Shown here: positions 1 through 8,412 of the stretch, piece by piece
Numbering within the stretch: position 1 is the first letter of the stretch
How the letters are laid out: each line of letters opens with the position of its first letter
Assembly (NCBI GenBank): GCA_021298235.1
Contig: JAJTDX010000008.1
Span: 44,110 to 66,042, forward strand
Direction of reading: 5' to 3'
Length of the DNA: 21,933 bases
DNA from: Cryomorphaceae bacterium
GTDB lineage: Bacteria > Bacteroidota > Bacteroidia > Flavobacteriales > Crocinitomicaceae
The notes under the pieces: generated by a model
Seen by the model: only the letters and a program-made list of their open reading frames with translations
Databases searched by the model: none
Told to the model about the DNA's origin: nothing
Program-made: the position numbers and the translations under genes

Positions 1-10
1 CCTTGCGAGA

Positions 11-775
11 TCAGCCGTAAAGTTCCTGTCTAGTTCGTTCATAGAGCACCATCCCTGCAGCAACACCAACATTTAGAGACGAAATCGTTCCTTTCATCGG
101 TATCCTTGCTTTGATATCAGATAAATTCAATAAATCCTGCGTAATTCCATCCTCCTCGGAACCTAAAATAATGGCCACGCTTCCCCTTAGATTAACCTCA
201 TAAAGTGGTACTGCTGATTTCTCCGTGCACGAGACCAATCGCATCCCGCATTGTTGGAGGTAAAAAAGTGAATTTTTTAAGTCTTTTGTTTTACAAACTG
301 GAATTCGATTGAGCGCGCCAGCAGAAGTTTTCACGGCATCCGCAGTTACAAGAGCAGACCCTTTCGCGGGAATCAATATCGCATGAACACCCTGACATTC
401 TGCTGTTCGAGCAATAGCGCCGAAATTTCTTACATCAGTAATACGATCAAGCACCAAAATAACGGGTTTTTCACCTCGTTCGATTAACCCTTCAACAAAA
501 GGCTCTATTTCCCCGTAGCTCACGGGGGAAACAAAGGCAACAACTCCTTGATGGTTTCCTTCACATAGAGCATCTAGCTTCTGAATAGGAACGAATTGCA
601 GTTGAAAGTCCTTACCTTTAAGTGCCTCTTTGAGTTCCAAGAACAATTCCTTGTTCATTCCTTTCAGAATCATGATGCGATTGATCTCACGGCCCGCATT
701 GATTGCTTCAATGACGGAGCGAACACCATAGATGAGATTTTCGATATTTTTCCTGCGATAAGGCTCGTTTTTCAT
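11..775 (-). CDS. rlmB: 23S rRNA 2'-O-methyltransferase, TrmH/SpoU family (RlmB-like)
   Basis: A 254-residue SPOUT-fold methyltransferase, predicted to put a 2'-O-methyl group from SAM on a 23S rRNA guanosine. The N-terminal RNA-binding domain has YGVRSVIEAI (residues 16-25) and HQGVVA (75-80). The knotted catalytic domain shows the three SpoU motifs: NFGAIARTA (117-125), LGSEEDGI (204-211) and IPMKG...SSLNVGVAAG (225-241), which bind SAM and form the knot. I chose the ATG at 775 because it overlaps the stop of the upstream osmC-like gene by one base (TAATG) and gives the usual family length of about 245-255. A longer in-frame opening runs up to 835 but lies inside the upstream gene. The TAATG junction suggests translational coupling. 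Other TrmH paralogues cannot be fully excluded from sequence alone. Confidence 0.9.
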   Translation of the reverse strand: MKNEPYRRKNIENLIYGVRSVIEAINAGREINRIMILKGMNKELFLELKEALKGKDFQLQFVPIQKLDALCEGNHQGVVAFVSPVSYGEIEPFVEGLIERGEKPVILVLDRITDVRNFGAIARTAECQGVHAILIPAKGSALVTADAVKTSAGALNRIPVCKTKDLKNSLFYLQQCGMRLVSCTEKSAVPLYEVNLRGSVAIILGSEEDGITQDLLNLSDIKARIPMKGTISSLNVGVAAGMVLYERTRQELYG

Positions 776-1179
776 TAACTTAAAAAATGAAATTCTACAA
801 CAATATTGTCTCCGAGTGTCTTGGCCACCGGACAAGCTTTCCCGGCACGAATAACGCGTTCAGCGGTATGCTCATCCCAAGAATTTCCGCGCAGATCAAG
901 CTCAACAATTAGCTTCCCTATTCTTCTAGGGGACGATTCCATGATTTTTGTAATAGTGGCAGAACCAGCACTCATTGAGATGCTATGCTCTTGACAAAAG
1001 ATCCCCATTATTGTTAGCATGCACGAAGCATACGAAGCCGCCACAAGATCGGTTGGCGAAAAAAATTCTCCTCTTCCTTTATTATCCACAGGCGCGTCCG
1101 TCTGAATGACCGTGCCGGATGCAAGGTGTGTACAGGATGTGCGCAATTCTCCGAGGTATTCAATCTTTGCTGTCGCCAT
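775..1179 (-). CDS. OsmC/Ohr-family protein
   Basis: A 134-residue OsmC-fold protein. The two family cysteines are visible, Cys53 in the YASCM helix and Cys116 in ACPVAKTL, the pair that in studied members reduces organic peroxides. The family arrangement is intact: an N-terminal beta sheet, FFSPTDLVAAS (39-49) leading into the first cysteine helix, and a C-terminal VEFHF strand. The sequence is closer to the YhfA/general OsmC branch than to a clear Ohr, so the substrate is uncertain. It is the first gene of a two-gene minus-strand unit with rlmB, whose ATG overlaps this stop codon. A perfect -7 box (TAACTTTG) lies 24 bases upstream of the start. No Shine-Dalgarno sequence is seen. Confidence 0.88.
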   Translation of the reverse strand: MATAKIEYLGELRTSCTHLASGTVIQTDAPVDNKGRGEFFSPTDLVAASYASCMLTIMGIFCQEHSISMSAGSATITKIMESSPRRIGKLIVELDLRGNSWDEHTAERVIRAGKACPVAKTLGDNIVVEFHFLS

Positions 1180-1203
1180 ACCAGAACTTTTAATTACTCA
1201 TTA

Positions 1204-1211
1204 CAAAGTTA
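1204..1211 (-). promoter_or_regulatory. Predicted promoter -7 box of osmC-rlmB
   Basis: On the minus strand this reads TAACTTTG, an exact match to the Bacteroidota -7 consensus TAnnTTTG, and is followed by a leader of roughly 20 bases before the osmC-like ATG at 1179. No clear TTG -33 element is seen at the expected distance. It shares a 115-bp intergenic region with the divergent lipA promoter. Confidence 0.55.
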
Positions 1212-1238
1212 CTTTTATTAAACGATGAAAACCGATTT

Positions 1239-1271
1239 TTGAAGATTTCGAACCAATTGTTCCTAAATTTG
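1239..1271 (+). promoter_or_regulatory. Predicted promoter of lipA (-33 TTG, -7 TAAATTTG)
   Basis: TAAATTTG at 1264-1271 is an exact TAnnTTTG box. TTG at 1239-1241 lies 22 bases upstream of it, within the spacing reported for Bacteroidota promoters. The ATG of lipA follows 23 bases after the box, leaving a short leader without a Shine-Dalgarno sequence. Confidence 0.6.
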
Positions 1272-1294
1272 TCTAGCCATTAATACTAGTAGTA

Positions 1295-2170
1295 ATGAAC
1301 CAGCAGGAAGATCAGACAACCACAAACGTACAGATCAAGAAACCAAAATGGCTTCGTGTAAAATTACCCACAGGGGAAAATTACAAGAAAGTGCGTTCAT
1401 TGGTCGATCAGCACAAGCTACACACGATTTGTGAAAGTGGAAGCTGTCCAAATATGGGAGAGTGTTGGGGAGAAGGCACGGCAACCTTTATGATACTTGG
1501 AAATATTTGCACCCGTTCATGTGGTTTTTGTGCTGTAAAAACAGGAAAACCAGAGGAGGTAGATCTGTTTGAACCAGGGAAAGTAGCGCACAGCGTGAAG
1601 ACTATGGGAGTGAAACATGCAGTAATTACCTCTGTTGATAGGGATGACCTTCGGGATGGAGGTTCAGAGATCTGGGTTCAAACTGTTCGCGCAGTCAGAC
1701 AACAATCGCCTGGAACAACACTTGAAACACTTATCCCTGATTTTGCAGGAAATTGGGACAACCTTCAGCGAATAATTGATGTTGCACCGGAAATTGTGTC
1801 ACACAATTTGGAAACGGTTCGAAGACTGACCAAAAAAGTTCGAATTCAAGCTAAATATGATCGGAGTCTAGAGGTTCTCTTTAGACTTAAAAAAGGTGGA
1901 ATGCGAACGAAATCCGGAGTTATGCTCGGACTTGGAGAAACCGAGGAGGAAGTGCTGGAAACCATGGAAGACTTAAGAAGTGTTAATGTTGACATACTGA
2001 CATTGGGACAGTATCTGCAGCCTACTCCAAAACATTTACCGGTTTTGGAATTCATCACTCCGGAGAAATTTCATGAGTACAAAGAAATCGGTCTAAAGAT
2101 GGGATTTAGATACGTTGAGAGTGGTCCTTTAGTTAGAAGTTCTTATCACGCCGAAAAGCACCTTTTTTAG
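1295..2170 (+). CDS. lipA: Lipoyl synthase
   Basis: A 291-residue radical-SAM enzyme that inserts two sulfur atoms into protein-bound octanoyl groups to make the lipoyl cofactor of 2-oxoacid dehydrogenases and the glycine cleavage H protein. Both iron-sulfur sites are complete. The auxiliary cluster has Cys46, Cys51 and Cys57 (CX4CX5C), and the radical-SAM cluster has Cys72, Cys76 and Cys79 (CX3CX2C). The C-terminal RSSY motif (281-284) supplies the conserved serine ligand of the auxiliary cluster. Length and motif order are typical of LipA. The ATG is supported by a promoter box 23 bases upstream. lpdA lies 3.4 kb downstream on the same strand but is separated by another gene, a terminator and its own promoter box. 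No lipB is visible. Confidence 0.97.
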   Translation: MNQQEDQTTTNVQIKKPKWLRVKLPTGENYKKVRSLVDQHKLHTICESGSCPNMGECWGEGTATFMILGNICTRSCGFCAVKTGKPEEVDLFEPGKVAHSVKTMGVKHAVITSVDRDDLRDGGSEIWVQTVRAVRQQSPGTTLETLIPDFAGNWDNLQRIIDVAPEIVSHNLETVRRLTKKVRIQAKYDRSLEVLFRLKKGGMRTKSGVMLGLGETEEEVLETMEDLRSVNVDILTLGQYLQPTPKHLPVLEFITPEKFHEYKEIGLKMGFRYVESGPLVRSSYHAEKHLF

Positions 2171-2207
2171 ACTTGTATATTTTTATCTTTTTTTTTGAAA
2201 GGTCCAC

Positions 2208-2238
2208 TTGTTTTTAAACTTATTGACCTTTAATTTTG
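2208..2238 (+). promoter_or_regulatory. Predicted promoter of the T9SS cargo gene
   Basis: TTG at 2208-2210, a spacer of 20 bases, then TAATTTTG at 2231-2238, which fits TAnnTTTG exactly. It would give a leader of about 85 bases before the ATG at 2330, the longest leader in this window. The 159-bp region between lipA and this gene shows no convincing terminator for lipA. Confidence 0.6.
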
Positions 2239-2329
2239 TTATTGAAAAAAAACCGTTAAACCGCTTTTGATAAAAAATTGTATCTTGGCGGTCGCTATAG
2301 TGCAAATTAACACAACAAGAAAACACCAC

Positions 2330-5300
2330 ATGAAACGTAAAGTTTTGATCATCGGTTCTTTAAGCCTTGTAGCTGTTGCAGCCACGCTGTTTGTAATGCC
2401 ATGGAAAGATCGTTCCGTTAAAGGCTCTTATGTAAAAGAGGAATTGTCCTCTCTACAATCAAAATCTGCTGACGATGCTAGAAAATGGCTTGAAGCAAGG
2501 TATATTGATCAATCTACCGGACAACCTATCACTCCGGAAAAGTTAGAGTTGATCAGAAAGCAATTCCGCATGAGTGCGAAAAGTAAAGCCGTTGCCTGGC
2601 AGGAAGAAGGCCCTGACAATATTGGAGGCCGAACCCGTGCTATTCAGGTAGACAGACAAAATCGTTCGTTGGTGTGGGCAGGTGGAGTTTCCGGAGGTCT
2701 ATTTGTCACAGAGAACAGAGGGAATCAGTGGTCGCGAGTAGATTCTTACATAGCCGCCAACGCGAGTCCTTACATTTCAAGTATGACGCAAACACCTGAT
2801 GGTGTGCTTTACGTTGCGACTGGTTCAAATCAAGAAGGTTGGAATGGAAATGGTGTTTGGTATTCGCAAGATAAAGGTGCAACATGGGACAAAATCCCTG
2901 GAACAACCAGTTGTACAGAAGTAGAATCATCAAACGCAGACAACTTTGTTTGGTTAGCGACTAACTCAGGATTGAAAAAATGGCAGTTGGGTGATGCAGC
3001 GTTGACAAGTGTAACTGCTGGTGCCGGTTCTTGTACTGCACTAAAAGTTTCTAAAGACGGTCAAGTACTTGTGGCAGGATTTGGAGCGAATAAAACATTC
3101 GTTTCAAACGATGGCGGAAATAGCTGGATGGATAAATCAGGAACGGGTGCTGGTCTTGTTCCACAAGGAGCGTCACGTATCGAATATGCAATTTCTCCTA
3201 CCAAACAGAGTGGACAATACTCTTTATATGCTGTTAGAACTGGTAGTAACCTTGTTGGAATGAATGTATCTCATGACAACGGAAACACATGGTATCAATT
3301 TGTTGGTGCTTCTGGCACACCAAGTAACCTTGACATCTACAGAAACCAAGGAACATACAACTCCATCGTATCTGTTTGTCCTACCGATAATGAGAAAATT
3401 CTAATTGGAGGAATTGATATTTGGCAATGGAAACAAACTGTAGACAATCCACCTTCTGGAGGTTTCGAAGTTCTTACCCAGTGGTTTTTACCTCCTTTCA
3501 CACCTAAATATGCCCATGCGGACAACCATGAAATGAAGTGGGATGACCTCAACAGACTTTACATTGGTAATGACGGTGGTGTTGGTATTACCGATGATCT
3601 GGGTCAAAATTGGTTTCCTGCCAACAGAGGATATAACGTAACACAATTCTACGGCATTGCTTTCGACAAAGACGGTGCTGTAATGGGAGGAACACAAGAC
3701 AATGGAACATTGTTTAACGACCATACACTTTCCACTTATCAAGAATTTAGAGAAGTTAACGGAGGCGATGGATTTGAGTGTGAGATCAGCTTCTTCAATC
3801 CACGAATCATGTTCTCATCTGTCTATTACAACTCAATCTCGAGATCTGGGGACAGAGGTCAAACCTGGAATTCCTATGTGCCTGGATTTCCTGGGACTTA
3901 TGATCCCGCAGGAACAGATGGAAGCTCTTATCACCCATTCCATACAGAATTTGTCTTGGCTGAGTATTATGACCTGAACTCTGAGGATTCTGTAACGTTC
4001 GTTCCTACGAAAAATTACCCTGCCGGTACATCAATTAAAATACCAAGTATGTCGACAGGTGACAGTATGACCTATGTAACACCTGTTGCATTGTATTTCG
4101 ATGACACGCTGAACTACGACCCCTCGCTTACCACTAATGACATATCTGTTGTCAATGCAACGAATGGTCAGACAATTTACCTTGGTAATTATACGTGGAC
4201 GCCTTTTGCCAGTGCATCAGGAACGAACCCTCCAACTATCGGTGATTCTCTAATGGTCAATTTCCCTACCGGAGCAGATACTGTAGTTGTTGAAAGTCTG
4301 GGTACGTATGAGCATTATTATGGTCAAAATGCTGCAACTGGAGAATTGTATAGTTTGGGCAACGATACCATTGCATACAACATTGCATGGGATACTGTAG
4401 TTGTTCAAGATCCTTATCAGTCTTGGTTTCTCGTTTATGTGAATGCAAACGGTGGAGAACTATGGGGAACAAGAAATGCACTTCGTCTTGCGGCAACTAA
4501 TCAGCAATGGGTGTGTGTTGTGAAGGGTATTGGAGGTTCTCTTTTCGGTTCAGTAGACATTGAATTTTCGAAGGACCTTAACAACTGCTACATAAGTTGC
4601 GGAAATGGTGTATACCGTCTAAACGGTTTAGGAAGTATTTACACATCAGACCCTGACTTCAGTTCCAAAGCCGGATATCACGGTTCAGGACTTGCAACTG
4701 CTCCATTAGCATTGGTTAAATCCCAAATTGCGACAGGAAGCTATGAAGGTCTTGCTGTCAATCCGAATAACGCAAACGACGTGGTTCTATTTGCTGGTTT
4801 TGGTGGTTCGAACAAGCGTTCAGCAAATGCTGCCGGTGCTTCGCCAACATTCACAACCTTACCTTCACTTCCATCTGGAGTAGCAACGTATGATGGAATT
4901 ATTGACCGTGACGATGCTGACATTCTTGTTCTAGGAACTTCCGAGGGTGTCTACGTTACTGAAAATGGTGGAGGTACATGGGAAAATGCTTCAGCAGGGT
5001 TTGAAGGAACACCGGTATACGAAGTGCGTCAATCATGGAGAACTTGGGATGAAGGAAACAGAAGACCGGGAGAAATTTACATCGGTACGTACGGTCGTGG
5101 TATCTGGAGTTCTGCAGCATACCTGGGGATTGGTGATTTGGATGGCAACGGAAAACAAGAGTTTAAAACAAAACTTAAAACTTTCCCGAACCCAACAAAT
5201 GAAAACACAACACTTACCTTCAACCTCGAGAAAAATTCTAACGTGACGGTTTACGTGTATTCAATCACGGGTACACTTGTAAAAACAATTACTGAAAAAG

Positions 5301-5419
5301 GATTGATGGCAGGTGCTCAAACATTGACTATTGATGGATCGAGTCTGCAAAGAGGAACATATATTGTTAAACTCATTGCAGGAAAACAAAACGATACTGT
5401 TAAGTTCATTAAATTGTAA
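2330..5419 (+). CDS. Secreted BNR/Asp-box repeat protein with T9SS type A sorting domain
   Basis: A 1029-residue exported protein. KRK followed by a hydrophobic stretch (about residues 5-22) forms the signal peptide. I chose the ATG at 2330 because it places the signal peptide at the N-terminus; in-frame sequence continues up to a TTG at 2267. The body resembles sortilin/sialidase-like propellers, with Asp-box motifs near residues 125-135 (TENRGNQW), 178-186 (SQDKGATW), 258-266 (SNDGGNSW), 314-321 (SHDNGNTW), 421-428 (TDDLGQNW), 506-514 (GDRGQTW) and 876-884 (TENGGGTW). Residues about 540-860 lack these boxes and look like an inserted region. The C-terminus (about 951-1029, starting FPNPT and ending in KFIKL) is a type A sorting domain, so the protein should cross the outer membrane by T9SS and be released or anchored. 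Substrate and activity are unknown; no sialidase active site is recognisable. Confidence 0.88.
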   Translation: MKRKVLIIGSLSLVAVAATLFVMPWKDRSVKGSYVKEELSSLQSKSADDARKWLEARYIDQSTGQPITPEKLELIRKQFRMSAKSKAVAWQEEGPDNIGGRTRAIQVDRQNRSLVWAGGVSGGLFVTENRGNQWSRVDSYIAANASPYISSMTQTPDGVLYVATGSNQEGWNGNGVWYSQDKGATWDKIPGTTSCTEVESSNADNFVWLATNSGLKKWQLGDAALTSVTAGAGSCTALKVSKDGQVLVAGFGANKTFVSNDGGNSWMDKSGTGAGLVPQGASRIEYAISPTKQSGQYSLYAVRTGSNLVGMNVSHDNGNTWYQFVGASGTPSNLDIYRNQGTYNSIVSVCPTDNEKILIGGIDIWQWKQTVDNPPSGGFEVLTQWFLPPFTPKYAHADNHEMKWDDLNRLYIGNDGGVGITDDLGQNWFPANRGYNVTQFYGIAFDKDGAVMGGTQDNGTLFNDHTLSTYQEFREVNGGDGFECEISFFNPRIMFSSVYYNSISRSGDRGQTWNSYVPGFPGTYDPAGTDGSSYHPFHTEFVLAEYYDLNSEDSVTFVPTKNYPAGTSIKIPSMSTGDSMTYVTPVALYFDDTLNYDPSLTTNDISVVNATNGQTIYLGNYTWTPFASASGTNPPTIGDSLMVNFPTGADTVVVESLGTYEHYYGQNAATGELYSLGNDTIAYNIAWDTVVVQDPYQSWFLVYVNANGGELWGTRNALRLAATNQQWVCVVKGIGGSLFGSVDIEFSKDLNNCYISCGNGVYRLNGLGSIYTSDPDFSSKAGYHGSGLATAPLALVKSQIATGSYEGLAVNPNNANDVVLFAGFGGSNKRSANAAGASPTFTTLPSLPSGVATYDGIIDRDDADILVLGTSEGVYVTENGGGTWENASAGFEGTPVYEVRQSWRTWDEGNRRPGEIYIGTYGRGIWSSAAYLGIGDLDGNGKQEFKTKLKTFPNPTNENTTLTFNLEKNSNVTVYVYSITGTLVKTITEKGLMAGAQTLTIDGSSLQRGTYIVKLIAGKQNDTVKFIKL

Positions 5420-5432
5420 GATTATATTTTTC

Positions 5433-5470
5433 AAAAAAGGGACGGAATTATCCGTCCCTTTTTTGTTTTT
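5433..5470 (+). terminator. Intrinsic terminator after the T9SS cargo gene
   Basis: A perfect 14-bp inverted repeat (arms 5433-5446 and 5451-5464, core GGGACGGA/TCCGTCCC) with a four-base ATTA loop, running into a T-rich tract to 5470. It sits 14 bases past the stop codon and separates this gene from lpdA. The A-rich 5' arm means it could also work on the opposite strand. Confidence 0.9.
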
Positions 5471-5498
5471 ATATACTTATTAGTCTCCATAGAAGTGA

Positions 5499-5506
5499 TA
5501 CATTTG
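5499..5506 (+). promoter_or_regulatory. Predicted promoter -7 box of lpdA
   Basis: TACATTTG matches TAnnTTTG exactly and lies 21 bases before the lpdA ATG, directly after a strong terminator, so lpdA needs its own promoter. A -33 TTG is not obvious; the nearest candidate is a weak TTAG near 5480. Confidence 0.55.
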
Positions 5507-5527
5507 CACAACTTGATTTTATAGAGA

Positions 5528-6931
5528 ATGAATACTTACGACGTACTTATTATTGGATCCGGACCTGGTGGATATGTGTCTGCCATACGCTGTGCTCAAT
5601 TAGGAATGAAAACAGCAATCATTGAAAAATATAATACACTTGGAGGAACTTGTCTGAATGTCGGCTGTATCCCCTCAAAAGCTTTGTTAGATTCTTCAGA
5701 ACATTACCATAATGCCGTACATACCTTTGGTGAACATGGGATTGAAGTGAATAGCGTAAAGGCTAACATCACACAAATGATCGCTCGTAAGAATGAGGTT
5801 GTCTCGCAAACATGTGCGGGCGTAAAATTCCTAATGGATAAGAACAAAATTGATGTCCATCATGGCACCGGTTCTTTCATCGATAAAAACACAGTGAACG
5901 TCAAAACGGATAATGGTGAGGAAATTCAACTTTCAGGTAAGAATATAATTATCGCAACAGGTTCCAAACCAAATTATTTTCCAGGAATGGAACCGGATAA
6001 AAAACGGATTATCACTTCGACTGAAGCCTTAAATCTGCCCGAAATACCCAAGAAAATGCTAGTCATTGGCGGAGGTGTTATCGGTTTGGAATTAGGATCA
6101 GTATTTGGTCGTTTAGGATGTGAAATCCAAGTGGTGGAATTTGCAAATACCATTCTTCCGACCATGGATGGAGCTTTAGGTAAAGAATTAACCAGAGTTT
6201 TGAAAAAAGAAGGATTTAAATTTCACCTAGAGCACCGTGTTCAAAGTGTAGAAAACAAAGGGAAATCTGTTCTTTTGAAAGCATTAAATAAAAAAGGTGA
6301 AGAGGTGACTCTTGAGGCTGACTATTGTCTTGTTGCTGTGGGAAGAAAGTCATTCACCTCCGGTCTAAATCTTGAAGCAGCGGGAATAACAGTCAACCAT
6401 CGAGGACAAGTTGAAGTAAACGATCACCTCCAGACCTCAGTTCCACACATTTATGCGATAGGTGATGTCGTAAGAGGTGCCATGCTTGCTCATAAAGCTG
6501 AAGAAGAGGGTGTCTATGTAGCAGAACTGATTGCAGGACAAAAACCACACATCAATTACAATCTAATCCCTGGAGTCGTTTACACTTGGCCAGAAGTTGC
6601 CGCGGTTGGAAAAACGGAAGAGGAACTAAAAGCAGAGGGAATCGCATACAAATCTGGAAGCTTCCCTATAAAAGCCCTCGGTCGTGCGAGAGCAAGTATG
6701 GATACCGCAGGATTGATAAAAATTCTAGCCGATGCCACTACAGATGAAGTTTTGGGTGTTCACATGATTGGACCAAGGGTAGCTGACTTAATTATGGAAG
6801 CAGTAGTGGCGATGGAGTACCGCGCGTCTGCCGAAGACATTGCCCGCATTTGCCACCCACACCCGACCTATTCAGAGGCAGTGAAGGAGGCAGCACTGGA
6901 TGCAACGGAACGAAGACCACTCCACGTTTAA
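5528..6931 (+). CDS. lpdA: Dihydrolipoyl dehydrogenase (E3)
   Basis: A 467-residue flavoprotein disulfide reductase that reoxidises dihydrolipoyl groups of 2-oxoacid dehydrogenase complexes (and glycine cleavage) with NAD+. Visible parts, in order, are the FAD Rossmann motif GSGPGG (10-15), the redox disulfide Cys42/Cys47 in GGTCLNVGCIPSK, the NAD-binding Rossmann motif IGGGVIGLELG in the middle, the second FAD motif HIYAIGDV, and the C-terminal dimer interface with the catalytic His445-Glu450 pair in HPHPTYSEA. The CX4C spacing with an NVGCIPSK context separates it from glutathione and mercuric reductases. No E1 or E2 gene is adjacent, so it is probably a shared, stand-alone E3. It is transcribed from its own promoter box and followed by a UUCG hairpin terminator. 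Confidence 0.96.
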   Translation: MNTYDVLIIGSGPGGYVSAIRCAQLGMKTAIIEKYNTLGGTCLNVGCIPSKALLDSSEHYHNAVHTFGEHGIEVNSVKANITQMIARKNEVVSQTCAGVKFLMDKNKIDVHHGTGSFIDKNTVNVKTDNGEEIQLSGKNIIIATGSKPNYFPGMEPDKKRIITSTEALNLPEIPKKMLVIGGGVIGLELGSVFGRLGCEIQVVEFANTILPTMDGALGKELTRVLKKEGFKFHLEHRVQSVENKGKSVLLKALNKKGEEVTLEADYCLVAVGRKSFTSGLNLEAAGITVNHRGQVEVNDHLQTSVPHIYAIGDVVRGAMLAHKAEEEGVYVAELIAGQKPHINYNLIPGVVYTWPEVAAVGKTEEELKAEGIAYKSGSFPIKALGRARASMDTAGLIKILADATTDEVLGVHMIGPRVADLIMEAVVAMEYRASAEDIARICHPHPTYSEAVKEAALDATERRPLHV

Positions 6932-6939
6932 ACTATTTG

Positions 6940-6964
6940 AAGCGGCTTCGGTCGCTTTTTTTAT
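6940..6964 (+). terminator. UUCG-tetraloop terminator after lpdA
   Basis: AAGCGGC (6940-6946), loop TTCG (6947-6950) and GTCGCTT (6951-6957) form a 7-bp stem with one G-U pair, closed by C-G around the very stable UUCG tetraloop. A T run follows. It starts 8 bases after the lpdA stop, and its T tail meets the stop codon of the convergent GH1 gene (6961-6963). On the minus strand the hairpin lacks a good T tail. Confidence 0.85.
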
Positions 6965-8412
6965 TTCTGAAGGTGTTTTTGAAACCAGTAGCCTGAATTT
7001 TTTATGTGGCGACTCCGATCGTTGTAGTCGATATATATCAACCCAAATCGCGGTCGGTATCCCTCACTCCATTCAAAATTATCTGTAAGACTCCAGACGA
7101 TATATCCATTCACCGGTGATCCTTCATTTTTTGCTTTCAATACCTGTTCCAGATAACTGCGAAAAAAATCTATTCGCTGTTCGTCATTAATGAAACCATT
7201 CTCCATTTTATCGGAAACGCACGTACCATTTTCAGTAATATAAATGGATTTTACACCTGGATAAGCAGCGAACTGTTTAATTACCTTATAAATTCCCTCC
7301 GGATAGATTTCAAAGCCCATCTCATTTACAGGAACGCTGCGTTTAGTTGCTTTCACCTCTCTCGCCCATAGCAACGGGACAAATAGACTTCTCTTAGCCA
7401 TGACTCTAAAATAATTTTGTAGACCGATGAAATCAAAATTAAATTTGAGCAGTTCGTCATCTCCAGGAAGAATATACTTTTTTATGCCTTTTAACAGCGG
7501 TAGATCCTTCACCGGATATCCCAGACCAAGAGAAGGTTCAATAAACATTCTGTTTAACATTACTTCGAGACGCTTTGCCGCATTTTTGTGTTTTAACTTT
7601 CCTCCATAGGCATCTACAAAAGAGCAACTGAAGGTGCTTCCAATCTTTGCATCTGTAATTTGAGAGCGTAACGTCCGGCCGGCCTCTGCCATACTCAAAC
7701 ATGCATAATGCGTTGCTTTCAAAAAGGATTTCAGATTTCTTTTACCGGGCGCATGGTAACCAGCGAGATAGCCAAGACCTACGAATGCAGCTGGTTCATT
7801 AAAAATCATCCAATGCTTAACCTTTGTGCCGTATTCTTTAGCACATACCAATGTGTATTCCCTAAACCAGTCAACAATTGCCCGATTGGTCCAGCCCCCC
7901 TTTTTACTCAGCTCCAAAGGAAGATCCCAATGATATAGTGTAACCCAAGGCTCTAAACCCTGCTTTAAACATTCATCAATGACCTTGTGATAAAACTCTA
8001 TTCCCTTTTCATTGACCTTACCAAAACCGTCAGGAAAAATTCTGGACCAAGACAGAGAAAATCGGAAGACATCAAAATTCATCGATTTAGCCAGTAGAAT
8101 GTCTTCCTTGTAACGGTGATAGAAATCTACCGCAAGATCTCCATTTTCATTATCGGCTATCTTTCCTCGCTTGTGCGAAAACTCATCCCAGATGGAAAGT
8201 CCTTTTCCATCCTCGTTATATGCACCTTCGATCTGATAAGCTGCAGATGCAACACCCCATTTGAATTCGTTACCGAAACCATTAAAAAGAAGTGAATCGT
8301 TAATTGCCTCACGTTGCGAAAAAGTCACAAAGGAATTGAAAAAAAGAAAGCAAAGAAGTATTCTGGAGAGAATCAAATCAGATCCATTAATTTCTGACAA
8401 GAACCATCTCAT
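6961..8412 (-). CDS. Exported GH1 family beta-glycosidase (beta-glucosidase-like)
   Basis: A 483-residue glycoside hydrolase family 1 protein. The acid/base Glu206 is in IFNEP and the nucleophile Glu394 is in YITENG. The N-terminal FKWGVASAAYQIEGA strand (50-64) and the LYHWDLP segment (159-165) of the (beta/alpha)8 barrel are also clear. A hydrophobic segment (about 13-31, ending VTFSQ) is a signal peptide, so the enzyme should be periplasmic. No C-terminal sorting domain follows. The substrate is probably a beta-glucoside or a related sugar. The ATG at 8412 overlaps the upstream peptidase gene by 26 bases and leaves 12 residues ahead of the hydrophobic core. An in-frame TTG at 8376 would start right at the signal peptide and remove the overlap, so the start is uncertain. 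It is the second gene of the S46-GH1 unit. Confidence 0.9.
   Translation of the reverse strand: MRWFLSEINGSDLILSRILLCFLFFNSFVTFSQREAINDSLLFNGFGNEFKWGVASAAYQIEGAYNEDGKGLSIWDEFSHKRGKIADNENGDLAVDFYHRYKEDILLAKSMNFDVFRFSLSWSRIFPDGFGKVNEKGIEFYHKVIDECLKQGLEPWVTLYHWDLPLELSKKGGWTNRAIVDWFREYTLVCAKEYGTKVKHWMIFNEPAAFVGLGYLAGYHAPGKRNLKSFLKATHYACLSMAEAGRTLRSQITDAKIGSTFSCSFVDAYGGKLKHKNAAKRLEVMLNRMFIEPSLGLGYPVKDLPLLKGIKKYILPGDDELLKFNFDFIGLQNYFRVMAKRSLFVPLLWAREVKATKRSVPVNEMGFEIYPEGIYKVIKQFAAYPGVKSIYITENGTCVSDKMENGFINDEQRIDFFRSYLEQVLKAKNEGSPVNGYIVWSLTDNFEWSEGYRPRFGLIYIDYNDRSRHIKNSGYWFQKHLQK

Noticed and set aside
776..835. N-terminal extension of rlmB by 20 residues
   Set aside because: It lies wholly within the osmC-like gene; the TAATG junction and the family length favour 775.
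2267..2329. Longer start of the BNR/T9SS gene at a TTG, and TATCTTGG (2281-2288) as its -7 box
   Set aside because: The extension would bury the signal peptide behind 21 residues. The TATCTTGG box is one mismatch off and lacks a TTG at proper spacing, while TTG-N20-TAATTTTG at 2208-2238 is better.
2171..2329. Possible terminator for lipA in the T-rich stretch after its stop
   Set aside because: There are T runs but no stable inverted repeat before them, so I do not call it.
7675..7684. GGCCGGCC palindrome inside the GH1 gene
   Set aside because: A single short palindrome within coding sequence, with no repeat or regulatory context.
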